From IMG/VR virus record IMGVR_UViG_3300025168_000154, positions 1 through 46,190 of that record: DNA of 46,190 nt. One strand, 5' to 3'. Shown piece by piece: positions 9,386-16,065 of this stretch. Positions within the stretch are counted from its first letter, which is position 1. Each line of letters starts with the position of its first letter. Both the position numbers and the translations under genes were made by a program. The stretch comes from a virus. The notes under the pieces are model-generated. The model saw nothing but the letters and a program-made list of their open reading frames with translations. It had not been told where the DNA came from and did not search any database.

Positions 9386-9587
9386 AAAATTAAAGTTTTT
9401 AGGATCGACGATTTCAAAATTATTTCGTTATTTAAATAAAAATGTAATTCAAGCTAGGATATTTATCTTATGTTTTAGTCTGTCAATGTTGATGGTGGCG
9501 GGAGCTGCTGCACTTAGTATTGTATTATATGCTGGGTCGATGACCTTTTTAGATTTTTTAAATATTATCAATGACATAATATCATAA
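9375..9587 (+). CDS. Candidate holin
   Basis: A 70-residue protein with a basic N terminus (residues 1-28, six Lys/Arg) and one strong hydrophobic segment at about 29-53, rich in Ala, Leu and Met. It lies within a tight cluster of lysis genes upstream of the spanins and endolysin. Small size, one TM segment and position make it the best holin candidate; the proteins at 9023 and 9587 are the alternatives. The ATG at 9375 fits better than upstream starts because it overlaps the preceding stop. Confidence 0.5.
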   Translation: MTSEKLKFLGSTISKLFRYLNKNVIQARIFILCFSLSMLMVAGAAALSIVLYAGSMTFLDFLNIINDIIS

Positions 9588-9808
9588 TGGAAGAACTAAC
9601 AAAATATTTAGGCAGTTTAGCTGGCATTGGGGCATTATTTTTAATATTTTTTAAAATAATATTCAATCTTGGTAAAAAAGATCAAGAAATTACAATTAAA
9701 AACAGAAATAATAAAATAAAAAATGATTTTATTAAAGCTTATCGAAAAGCAAAAAAGAAAATTTCTAACCTTAGTGATGATGAGCTTGATAAACTCTTGC
9801 GCAAGTAA
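9587..9808 (+). CDS. Candidate inner-membrane spanin subunit (Rz-like)
   Basis: A 73-residue protein with an N-terminal membrane segment (residues 8-27) followed by a Lys-rich helical region and the ending 'LSDDELDKLLRK', a motif like the C termini of many Rz-type i-spanins. It overlaps the upstream gene by one base (TAATG). The o-spanin candidate starts inside it in another frame, the classic Rz/Rz1 arrangement. It would sit in the inner membrane and span the periplasm with its partner to fuse the membranes at lysis. It is short for Rz, so assignment leans on the overlapping partner. Confidence 0.55.
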   Translation: MEELTKYLGSLAGIGALFLIFFKIIFNLGKKDQEITIKNRNNKIKNDFIKAYRKAKKKISNLSDDELDKLLRK

Positions 9809-9965
9809 GATTGAGTTTGTTCCACTAGATTCATTTTGTGATCAAGCTGATATAATTTACTTGTCACCCGGTGAGAGACTAAATCGTCGCAATAGAGAAA
9901 AACTGGCATTGTATAACTGTTTGTGCGTTAAAGATCAATTAACTTGTAAAGCTTATGATTTATAA
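9723..9965 (+). CDS. Outer-membrane spanin lipoprotein (Rz1-like), overlapping frame
   Basis: An 80-residue protein whose ATG lies inside the preceding gene in a different frame and which runs 157 bp past that gene's end. The N terminus is basic (KLIEKQKRK), then hydrophobic (FLTLVMMSLI) and then NSC, giving a plausible lipobox with the lipidated Cys at residue 26. The mature part has the pattern 'FCDQADIIYLSPGE....N...LALYN..C', a known arrangement in small phage o-spanins. The i-spanin would bind it across the periplasm. Confidence comes from the combination of overlap, lipobox and Cys pattern. Confidence 0.65.
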   Translation: MILLKLIEKQKRKFLTLVMMSLINSCASKIEFVPLDSFCDQADIIYLSPGERLNRRNREKLALYNCLCVKDQLTCKAYDL

Positions 9966-10440
9966 ATTGTCAGACTTAAATAGAAAAAATTTCAAGGCTA
10001 TTGAATTTTATAGATCCAGCATAGCCACTTCAAGCAACGTTGATAACGTTCCAAAAGAGCAATCAACGCTTGAAAATCTTGACATGCTAGCTGATAAAAT
10101 GCAAGAGGTGAGGGACGTTTTAAATACGCCAGTTAATATTACAAGTGGTTTTCGATGTTTAGAATTAAATCAAAAATTAACCAATTCATCAAAAGACTCA
10201 TTTCATATGTACGGATTGGCGGCTGATTTTGTGGTAAAAGATAAAGACCCAGCGCAAATTGCTAAAATATTACTTGATCATGTCAATGTTGATAAGCTTA
10301 TCGCCTCATATATTGATAAAAATGACAAAAGAACTTGCTGGACTCACTTACAAATTCAATCAGACCCTTTCAAAAATCGAAATATATTTATCAAAGAAGA
10401 AATTAATGATCGCGGTATTAGTTATAAAAAGTTATTTTAA
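9955..10440 (+). CDS. Endolysin, M15A zinc peptidase
   Basis: A 161-residue peptidase of the M15 (D-Ala-D-Ala carboxypeptidase/endopeptidase) group, expected to cut peptide stems of peptidoglycan. Zinc ligands are visible as H84 and D91 in 'SFHMYGLAADF' and H131 in 'WTHLQI'. The 'R..LNTPVNITSGFRCLELN' segment is the usual entry to the fold. There is no signal peptide or cell-wall-binding domain, so it would need the holin for release. It overlaps the o-spanin gene by 11 bp and meets a minus-strand gene tail to tail with 4 bp overlap. Confidence 0.9.
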   Translation: MIYKLSDLNRKNFKAIEFYRSSIATSSNVDNVPKEQSTLENLDMLADKMQEVRDVLNTPVNITSGFRCLELNQKLTNSSKDSFHMYGLAADFVVKDKDPAQIAKILLDHVNVDKLIASYIDKNDKRTCWTHLQIQSDPFKNRNIFIKEEINDRGISYKKLF

Positions 10441-10832
10441 TAAAAAGCTTTTTCTAAATAACTAGCTGCGTCAATATTAATTTTTTTGTAGGCCTGCTTG
10501 AGAGTTTCAATGTCCCTTTCTTTAAACTTTAAAGGTCGAAAATCAAAATAATATAAATCATCAAGAGATTCAAGAAAGATTATTATATTATGATGAAACA
10601 TTCTTTTTTCTATAGCCTTAATATCACCAGTAACGCTATTACGATATCCTCGCCGGGCTTTTAAGGTCATTACAGCTTTTTTATTATTTAAAGTATTGTA
10701 AGATCGGCTAATACCATATACGTGCCAAAATATTTCTAAATTGTTTGGTTTTTTGACCTCAATATTGTTTAAGGGCAAAACTGATGGAGATAAATTTATT
10801 ACAGGGTTATCAACTACAATATTATTTTTCAT
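10437..10832 (-). CDS. Unknown early protein, end of the recombination operon
   Basis: A 131-residue protein not recognised. The first ~30 residues look disordered (Asn, Pro, Val). The rest is predicted mixed alpha/beta, with a basic central part (residues about 50-75, 'KKAVMTLKARRGYRNS') and an aromatic strand 'DDLYYFDFRPLKF'. No signal peptide or membrane segment. It is the last gene of the leftward operon that starts with recT, and it overlaps the 3' end of the preceding Cys-rich gene by 11 bp. Confidence 0.6.
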   Translation of the reverse strand: MKNNIVVDNPVINLSPSVLPLNNIEVKKPNNLEIFWHVYGISRSYNTLNNKKAVMTLKARRGYRNSVTGDIKAIEKRMFHHNIIIFLESLDDLYYFDFRPLKFKERDIETLKQAYKKINIDAASYLEKAFY

Positions 10833-11202
10833 AATTATAAATTTTATTAAGTGAATATTTTGGAAAATTAAAAATTAAATTATTGCTATTAAACCACTTT
10901 TTTGTGGTATCGTAATCATTGCGGGAAAGGTAATAGATTTTGCAACTATCTACATTGCAAGGAGCTATTGATTTAGGATCGTATCTATTGCCAAGTTTAT
11001 CAGCTATATAGTATTGATTGCAGTTGCCGCAATTGTTTAGGGTGAGGGGGCAATCAACATCATTTAAATTTAATTGATTTACAGAAATTGAATCAGGGTA
11101 ATAAATATCAATTATAGTATCACATTTATCATTTTCAAATAGATATTTATAATCCCAGATAAAATAACCTAAAAAAAGACCTACGATTGATGAAATAAGC
11201 AT
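10822..11202 (-). CDS. Cys-rich membrane-anchored or exported protein, copy B
   Basis: A 126-residue protein with an N-terminal hydrophobic segment (residues 1-17, MLISSIVGLFLGYFIWD) that could be a signal anchor, followed by a domain with seven Cys. It shares the core pattern DIYYPD...D.DCP.T...NC.NC..Y with the upstream neighbour at 11202, so the two are tandem paralogues of different length. The even spacing of Cys suggests disulfides in the periplasm. The ATG overlaps the preceding stop (TAATG). No known family recognised. A superinfection-exclusion or envelope role is only a guess from export and operon-distal position. Confidence 0.6.
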   Translation of the reverse strand: MLISSIVGLFLGYFIWDYKYLFENDKCDTIIDIYYPDSISVNQLNLNDVDCPLTLNNCGNCNQYYIADKLGNRYDPKSIAPCNVDSCKIYYLSRNDYDTTKKWFNSNNLIFNFPKYSLNKIYNYEK

Positions 11203-11510
11203 TAATTCAATGTTTTTGGTTGGTAAACGCTAGAAATATCATGTCTTTGCGGAAAAGGAGGTTTCATTCCAAGATCCGTATAACCTTTGGCAAATTTATG
11301 ATATTGCGATCTGCGAACAAAATACATAGAGCAGTTATTGCAATTGATTATGGTTTTTGTGTAAGGACAATCATCATCGTAAGCTATATGAGATTTGTTA
11401 TCCGGATAATATATATCAACAATATCATTATTGCAAAAATCCATTGTTTCCCAAACGGCCCAGAAATTAAAATTTACCATTGCTAAAAATAAAACAACTA
11501 CAAATTCCAT
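11202..11510 (-). CDS. Cys-rich membrane-anchored or exported protein, copy A
   Basis: A 102-residue protein with a hydrophobic N terminus (residues 1-20, ending ...FWAVWE), then a domain with Cys at CNND, DDCPY, INCNNCS. It is paralogous to the next gene downstream (shared DIYYPD, DCP.T, NC.NC and following aromatic strand). It is coupled to the VRR-NUC gene by a TAATG overlap. No family recognised. Export is inferred from the N terminus and paired Cys; there is no clear signal-peptidase site. Confidence 0.6.
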   Translation of the reverse strand: MEFVVVLFLAMVNFNFWAVWETMDFCNNDIVDIYYPDNKSHIAYDDDCPYTKTIINCNNCSMYFVRRSQYHKFAKGYTDLGMKPPFPQRHDISSVYQPKTLN

Positions 11511-11968
11511 TATATACCAAAAAATCTTTTACAAATTACTTTTTCAAAATATACCGTGTTATTACATAAATAAACTACTTTTCCTGCGTTTAAAAGTTGT
11601 TTATGGATATTTTCTTGGTGTTTACTCATTTTGGTAATTCCAAGCTTCTTAAACTCAATGAAAATCGATTTTTCGCAATTCTTGCTAAATTTCCATAAGG
11701 TGACGTCAGGCCAGCCAGATATAGTGCCTTGCGCTGCTTTTAGTTTCTTTGTTGCAATATTGCTATAACCGCCATTGTCATTTTGCTGAAAATAATATTG
11801 ATATTTTGAGTTAATAGCTGCTAAACTGTCAAATGTTCGTTTACAATTAATCTGCAATTGCTGCTCTTTAAAAGATTCTTGTTGCAGCAACTGCAATTCA
11901 TCACCAGTAAGGTTATCCTTCTTTTTTATTACTGTAATATCTTTTGCAGAAATTAAGTTTTTAATCAT
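11510..11968 (-). CDS. VRR-NUC domain nuclease
   Basis: A 152-residue PD-(D/E)XK enzyme of the VRR-NUC group. The catalytic pattern is visible: 'GWPDVTLW' (Asp), then 'IFIEFKK' (E-x-K), then 'SKHQENIHKQLLNAGKVVYLC', the family's conserved Gln helix and final strand. The N-terminal ~60 residues are helical and Gln-rich. Stand-alone phage VRR-NUC proteins are thought to act on branched or flapped DNA. Its place directly after the exonuclease/RecT pair suggests it processes recombination or replication intermediates. Starts in TAATG overlap with the 30-residue peptide upstream. Confidence 0.8.
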   Translation of the reverse strand: MIKNLISAKDITVIKKKDNLTGDELQLLQQESFKEQQLQINCKRTFDSLAAINSKYQYYFQQNDNGGYSNIATKKLKAAQGTISGWPDVTLWKFSKNCEKSIFIEFKKLGITKMSKHQENIHKQLLNAGKVVYLCNNTVYFEKVICKRFFGI

Positions 11969-12060
11969 TAGAATCGGGGTTGCGTAAAGTAGTCAGCTGG
12001 CAAGTAACAAGTTAATATTATAAGTAAAATAACTTGTATTTGTAAAATTCTATATCCCAT
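11968..12060 (-). CDS. Tiny membrane peptide, 30 residues
   Basis: An open frame of 30 codons begins 3 nt after the exonuclease stop and ends in a TAATG overlap with the VRR-NUC start. The peptide is MGYRILQIQVILLIILTCY followed by a short polar tail, so one membrane-spanning segment is likely. The Cys after IILT might be a weak lipobox. The tight coupling on both sides argues that it is translated. Function unknown. Confidence 0.45.
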   Translation of the reverse strand: MGYRILQIQVILLIILTCYLPADYFTQPRF

Positions 12061-12063
12061 AAT

Positions 12064-13179
12064 TTATTTAATTTTAGTAAATATTGGTGAGCCTTTTGTA
12101 GAATAAGAAACTTTATTTTCAGTGCCTATAACTTTAGAATACTTAGCTTTAGTGCGCTTCATAATCTCAGCTTCAATTTCTTTTTTAGCATCTGTATTTT
12201 TAGCAATCAAGGCTTGAGCCTCTTGCCTATCATTTATCAATTGATCTAGCTCGTCAGTTTCTTTAAGCTCTAAAACATCAAACCCCTCAGGTCTTATCTG
12301 CCTCATCATTTCACGAACTCGAGCAGTTGCGGCGTAATCATCGTGCACAGTAGGCACATTGTTATTATCAATATCTTCTTTAAATAACTTGAGACTTTTG
12401 TTAATAATATCTTGGTATTGCTGGTAAATTGGATGCGCGAAGGTGATTAATTCATAATACTGATATAAATACTCAAATTCATCATGAAGCATTGCTTGCA
12501 TCATCGAACCCTTAACAAATGGATCATCAGAAGGAAATTCGTGGCCTTCAATCTCAATATTTTTCTCTCTAGGAAGTAAAATTGATATGACACCCCACTT
12601 TTTACCCAAAACCATCATCTGGTATTGGTTTTGCAACATATATTTAGCCGGCGCGCCAACATTTTCATCAAGAAGACCCTGCAAGGCATCGTGGCGTGCT
12701 GTTTTTAATTCTAATGCACCTCGACCCATTTCTTTTGTAATTGAGTAGTCAGGCAAGCCTCTAACTTGCAACGATCTATCATCAACTAAATCTATGTAGC
12801 CGTCCGGAGAACAGCAAGCATAGTCGTGCATTTCTTTATTAACTACAAAATCATGCTTTTGCTCTAATTTTATTTGCTTATTATCATAGCCAGTATTTAA
12901 CTCGCCCTGCAATCGCTTGAATACGTAGCCCTCCATTGCATTACCAAAGGCCAGCAAAGACTTCATTGCCGCTGTATCTTTGCGAGCTAAATCAAAACCA
13001 AATTTTACTTTTAAGAATAATTCTTGAGCGCTTGTGAATGGCCTTTCCTTATATAAATCAATACCAATGGCCTCTAACTCATTTTTGCAATAATGATGTG
13101 CTAGTCCATAAATTTCGGAACCGCCTATATATTGTTTTTTAGCAGCTAGCCATTCATCAGTGCCTTGCTTAATTGTCAT
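12064..13179 (-). CDS. YqaJ-type recombination exonuclease (lambda Exo-like)
   Basis: A 371-residue PD-(D/E)XK nuclease of the YqaJ/lambda exonuclease group. Signature elements in order: 'QGTDEWLAAKKQYIGGSEI' near the N terminus, 'GNAMEGYVFKRL', 'CCSPDGYIDL' (Asp), 'ALELKTAR' (E-x-K) and 'LQNQYQMMVLGKKWGVI' (Gln motif). The C-terminal ~120 residues are a helical extension. It would degrade 5' strands from ends, leaving 3' tails for the RecT-like annealase two genes upstream. The ATG is 2 nt after the upstream stop. Confidence 0.9.
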   Translation of the reverse strand: MTIKQGTDEWLAAKKQYIGGSEIYGLAHHYCKNELEAIGIDLYKERPFTSAQELFLKVKFGFDLARKDTAAMKSLLAFGNAMEGYVFKRLQGELNTGYDNKQIKLEQKHDFVVNKEMHDYACCSPDGYIDLVDDRSLQVRGLPDYSITKEMGRGALELKTARHDALQGLLDENVGAPAKYMLQNQYQMMVLGKKWGVISILLPREKNIEIEGHEFPSDDPFVKGSMMQAMLHDEFEYLYQYYELITFAHPIYQQYQDIINKSLKLFKEDIDNNNVPTVHDDYAATARVREMMRQIRPEGFDVLELKETDELDQLINDRQEAQALIAKNTDAKKEIEAEIMKRTKAKYSKVIGTENKVSYSTKGSPIFTKIK

Positions 13180-13181
13180 TA

Positions 13182-13439
13182 TTAGTTTTTTTCAATTAAT
13201 TTTTCAATAATAGCACTAGATTCTTGTAGTTGCTTGCATAAAGACTCAATAGTAGTCTCGTTAGCTCGTAACAAATTATCTTTATATTCAATGCTTGCAT
13301 TTTTCTTTCTAACTATGGCCTTAAGAACATTGATCTTACTCAATTGTTTGGCAATAACGCAATCTTTGTCTTTTAAATCTTCTTCTAAAATATCAATTTC
13401 AGATGGTATATAATTATCAATAGAATTTGCTTTAGTCAT
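13182..13439 (-). CDS. Small coiled-coil protein between recT and exonuclease
   Basis: An 85-residue, strongly helical and charged protein with heptad-like spacing of Leu/Ile over most of its length (from about residue 15). It is sandwiched between RecT and the exonuclease and overlaps recT by 8 bp. It may tether or modulate the recombination complex, but no family is recognised. Confidence 0.6.
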   Translation of the reverse strand: MTKANSIDNYIPSEIDILEEDLKDKDCVIAKQLSKINVLKAIVRKKNASIEYKDNLLRANETTIESLCKQLQESSAIIEKLIEKN

Positions 13440-14277
13440 TTTTTAATAATTTAATTTTGGTAGAATATAACTCTTTAATTTCTTCTTTGTCAGCATCGCT
13501 CATGCCACTTTCAGCAATCTCTTGCCCTATTTTCACTAAAGATGTCTTGTTACTTGTTTTTTTAATTCTAATTCTGTAGTCATCAAGTAGCGAAGGAAAC
13601 ATCTCAATTTGATTTTCATCAACAACCACTGGCTCTTGCTTCGGTTCTTCTATTTGCTTCATTGCTGCATCCAGATCTGGTGCGCTATGGACAGGGGTCA
13701 GGGGGGTAACATCTTTAACCTCATTAACACCCTCCATTTCCTCAGCTGAATGAATACCTTTTAAAATATCAGCAAATGCTTCACGTAAAGCAAACGCCCT
13801 AGCTTTATATCCTAACATCTGTTTGGGGTGCGTTTTCCAAGTGCCACCTTTACCCCAAAGATTAGCAGCTTTAGCATCAGTAACTGAAAATTCTTTGACG
13901 ACTGGCTCACCCATGTCTTTTCTTTTTACTTCAAATTTCGCAGTCAAAGATCCATCTTCTATTTTGCCAGTATAGCTTGTTTTATGCCACTCGTAAGATC
14001 CGGATGATTGCACAATAGATAATTGAGCATCACCCCAAACTGTGGGCATACCATTAACAACAGCAATATTTTGTAGTGATGCTAGGGGAGGTAGCCCAAT
14101 TTCCATTCCATACATTACAGCAACAGCTGCATCAGCTTCTTTATTTCTGTAAACTTTAGGTACTAATTCTGTTTTAGTAACGATGCTAGCAAACTTAAGA
14201 ATCTCATCAAAGTTATTAAATGATAAAGCTTTTGGCCCTTGAAATTTTACTATTTTTGAATTTTTATCGTTTGTCAT
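13432..14277 (-). CDS. recT: RecT-family single-strand annealing protein
   Basis: A 281-residue member of the RecT/Bet annealase superfamily. Diagnostic stretches are 'AVMYGMEIGLPPLASLQNIAVVNG', 'WGDAQLSIVQSSG', 'FSVTDAKAANLWGKGGTWKTHPKQML' and 'RAFALREAFADILKGIHSAEE'. It anneals complementary single strands after resection by the downstream exonuclease. The C-terminal ~90 residues are an acidic/linker region and a helical end. It is first in the leftward operon. The ATG is some 94 nt after the -10 of a consensus promoter, with no Shine-Dalgarno. Confidence 0.9.
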   Translation of the reverse strand: MTNDKNSKIVKFQGPKALSFNNFDEILKFASIVTKTELVPKVYRNKEADAAVAVMYGMEIGLPPLASLQNIAVVNGMPTVWGDAQLSIVQSSGSYEWHKTSYTGKIEDGSLTAKFEVKRKDMGEPVVKEFSVTDAKAANLWGKGGTWKTHPKQMLGYKARAFALREAFADILKGIHSAEEMEGVNEVKDVTPLTPVHSAPDLDAAMKQIEEPKQEPVVVDENQIEMFPSLLDDYRIRIKKTSNKTSLVKIGQEIAESGMSDADKEEIKELYSTKIKLLKND

Positions 14278-14366
14278 AATTAGTTAATTAAGTTAGTATT
14301 AAAATTAATATATAATTTTATAAATGTAAAGATAAATAATTAAATATATTTATACTTAGTTAATAA

Positions 14367-14399
14367 ATAAATTATAAATTTATAATTTATAGATGTCAA
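14367..14399 (-). promoter_or_regulatory. Consensus promoter and 24-bp palindrome upstream of recT
   Basis: On the minus strand: TTGACA (14399-14394), 17-nt spacer, TATAAT (14376-14371), a perfect sigma70 match. A perfect 24-bp AT-only palindrome (14367-14390, half-site ATAAATTATAAA) covers the -10 and most of the spacer, as a repressor site would. A near copy precedes the gene at 19704. Confidence 0.8.
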
Positions 14400-14428
14400 C
14401 AACTAATTTAATATTTTTATAAAAAAAA

Positions 14429-14800
14429 TTAACTAAGTGATTTTAAGAGATGGGATAGGGCAGGATTGTTTTTAGAAAGCTTTTTTAGCTCTTGATCGAT
14501 CTTTTCTTCTACCATCGATCTTAGCAAGTCTTTAATGTTTGTATTAGTTTCGGACTTTAATAAATCAAGCTTGCGACAATAGTTTTTGTCGAGTAAAACG
14601 TGCTTTGGCTTTACGTCAGTTTTGTTAGCATATTTACGAGCCATTTCTAATTCAATTTCTTTTCGTAAATCGTCGCTATTGATAGCCTTTTCCTCAGCGG
14701 CTATCAAGTCTTTATATCGCTTTTCTTTGACATCAAGCGTTTCCGCGTTCGTTTGTTTTGCAAATTTAAATTTATTTTTATTATCAATTTTATTATTCAT
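14429..14800 (-). CDS. RHH-like DNA-binding partner of ParA (ParB/centromere-binding candidate)
   Basis: A 123-residue basic protein. Residues 1-65 are charged and helical. From about residue 66, 'KHVLLDKNYCRKLDLLKSETNTNIKDLLRSMVEEKI' looks like a ribbon-helix-helix fold: a short beta strand, then two helices separated by a turn. Gene order ParA then small RHH protein, with an ATGA overlap, is typical of type Ib partition operons, where the second protein binds the centromere and represses the operon. The centromere itself is not identified. The assignment is structural inference. Confidence 0.55.
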   Translation of the reverse strand: MNNKIDNKNKFKFAKQTNAETLDVKEKRYKDLIAAEEKAINSDDLRKEIELEMARKYANKTDVKPKHVLLDKNYCRKLDLLKSETNTNIKDLLRSMVEEKIDQELKKLSKNNPALSHLLKSLS

Positions 14801-15441
14801 TCTTGTAATTCCTTTATAAATTTAGTAAATTCTTTAGTTGCTTTTTTATCGATAGTGCTTGTTTCAAATATAGATAATCCATTATTAATTGAATTAGCAT
14901 ACATTGCTCTATTTTTTATTTCAGCATTCATAAATTTAAAATACTTAGTGGTGCATTTTTTCATCTGCTCAACATCATTGTTGAAATGATGAGTAGGTGT
15001 CATGTTAGCTAGAATCCTACAATCAGCATCAAAATTAGGTATTTTATCAATTACTTTTTCAACGTTATCTATTGTCTTGATTTCCAGCAGGGAAGGCTTG
15101 AGAGGCATAATTACTTGATTTGCATAGCTTATCGCCATTTTTAACTCTTTATCAATCCTACCGCCACATTCTAAAATTATTACATCATGATTATTTTTTT
15201 CTGCATCGTTAATAAACTTTATTGCATTCGATGCTGGCGTATTAATTACATCTTTAATATAGTCATCATTTTTTACTATCTGCCTAATTTTAGCAATTTC
15301 AAATGATGAAAATTGATTATCATCGCAATCGATTAACTTAACTTGCAATCCGTCATTTTTTAAGGCAATGAAAAGATTCCACGCAATTGTAGTCTTGCCA
15401 ATACCTCCTTTTTGACCTACAATCGAAATAATATGAGCCAC
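14797..15441 (-). CDS. parA: ParA-family partition ATPase
   Basis: A 214-residue Walker-type ATPase. The deviant Walker A 'QKGGIGKTTIAWNL' starts near residue 9 and carries the signature Lys of the ParA/MinD group. 'VKLIDCDDNQFSS' is the A' motif and 'DVIILECGGRIDKEL' the Walker B region. The length fits short plasmid ParA proteins without the extra N-terminal DNA-binding domain. It would segregate a low-copy circular molecule with its overlapping downstream partner. Such a gene in a phage usually means a plasmid-like prophage. Confidence 0.88.
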   Translation of the reverse strand: MAHIISIVGQKGGIGKTTIAWNLFIALKNDGLQVKLIDCDDNQFSSFEIAKIRQIVKNDDYIKDVINTPASNAIKFINDAEKNNHDVIILECGGRIDKELKMAISYANQVIMPLKPSLLEIKTIDNVEKVIDKIPNFDADCRILANMTPTHHFNNDVEQMKKCTTKYFKFMNAEIKNRAMYANSINNGLSIFETSTIDKKATKEFTKFIKELQE

Positions 15442-15830
15442 TATTTAAGTTTATTAAATTTTTGTATACCTAATTTTAAAGCAATGTAATGAGCCTCAAC
15501 GATCGTTGGTATATCGAGCTTGTCTTTAATTTCAATAAGGTTACCATTAACAATCTGGTTGATCGAATAAGATTTTGGATACATTTTTGCTTTATCTTCT
15601 TTTCTAAATTCCATCATCAACGCCATTAACTTTTCATCTTTAAGTTTTGTAAGTTCTTTAATGCCAAGGTCGAGAAGGGTAGAGTGCATAACGTAAAACT
15701 CAGCATCATTTACAACTTTAAGTTGCTCAATTTCCTTATCAAGATTATTTGGCATTTTGAAGCCGGTTTGTTTCCGACCGTTTTTTATGCAATCCAATTT
15801 TGATGAGGTGAGTAATTTTAGCTTATCCAT
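15441..15830 (-). CDS. Small probable DNA-binding protein of the par operon
   Basis: A 129-residue basic protein. Two segments, 'GFKMPNNLDKEIEQLKVVNDAEFYVMHSTLLDLGIKEL' and 'IKDKLDIPTIVEAHYIALKLGIQKF', each resemble a strand-helix-helix unit ending in a 'LGI' turn, so a double ribbon-helix-helix-like or HTH protein is possible. It is the first gene of the operon with parA and shares one base with the parA start. It may act as the operon's repressor or a second centromere-binding factor. No family confirmed. Confidence 0.5.
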   Translation of the reverse strand: MDKLKLLTSSKLDCIKNGRKQTGFKMPNNLDKEIEQLKVVNDAEFYVMHSTLLDLGIKELTKLKDEKLMALMMEFRKEDKAKMYPKSYSINQIVNGNLIEIKDKLDIPTIVEAHYIALKLGIQKFNKLK

Positions 15831-15859
15831 AAGTTATTTGGTAAATATTTTAAAAGTTT

Positions 15860-15888
15860 ATAATAAATTTATATTTTATAAAAGTCAA
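15860..15888 (-). promoter_or_regulatory. Promoter of the par operon
   Basis: Minus strand TTGACT (15888-15883), 17-nt spacer, TATTAT (15865-15860), about 30 nt before the ATG at 15830. The spacer and -10 region contain TATAAATTTAT, shared with the recT and 19704 promoters, which suggests a common regulator. Confidence 0.65.
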
Positions 15889-16065
15889 CTAATTTTTTAA
15901 AAATAATTTAATTACAATTTTTGTATTAAAATCAATAAACCTTGATAAAGTAAAGCAAATACGACTCATTATATCGCCTACAACAAGTGTAATCATGCTT
16001 AAAATAATCAATATTAATAATAAGGGAGAGTATATCAAAAAAAGCAAACGATATAAATTTTTCAT
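15889..16065 (-). CDS. Small hydrophobic membrane peptide, 58 residues
   Basis: This frame encodes MKNLYRLLFLIYS followed by a run of Leu/Ile and then a second, less hydrophobic half. One strong membrane segment (about residues 7-30) is followed by a basic tail. Its ATG overlaps the stop of the replication gene (ATGA), which supports real translation. It ends one base before the -35 box of the par promoter. Function unknown. Confidence 0.5.
   Translation of the reverse strand: MKNLYRLLFLIYSPLLLILIILSMITLVVGDIMSRICFTLSRFIDFNTKIVIKLFLKN

Noticed and set aside
11220-11637. Plus-strand frames across the Cys-rich genes
   Set aside because: They overlap coupled minus-strand genes with matching paralogous patterns and have no coding signature.
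14586-14989. Hydrophobic plus-strand frames opposite the parA/RHH genes
   Set aside because: They are the antisense of Lys/Asn-rich codons; the minus-strand genes have clear family motifs and overlaps.
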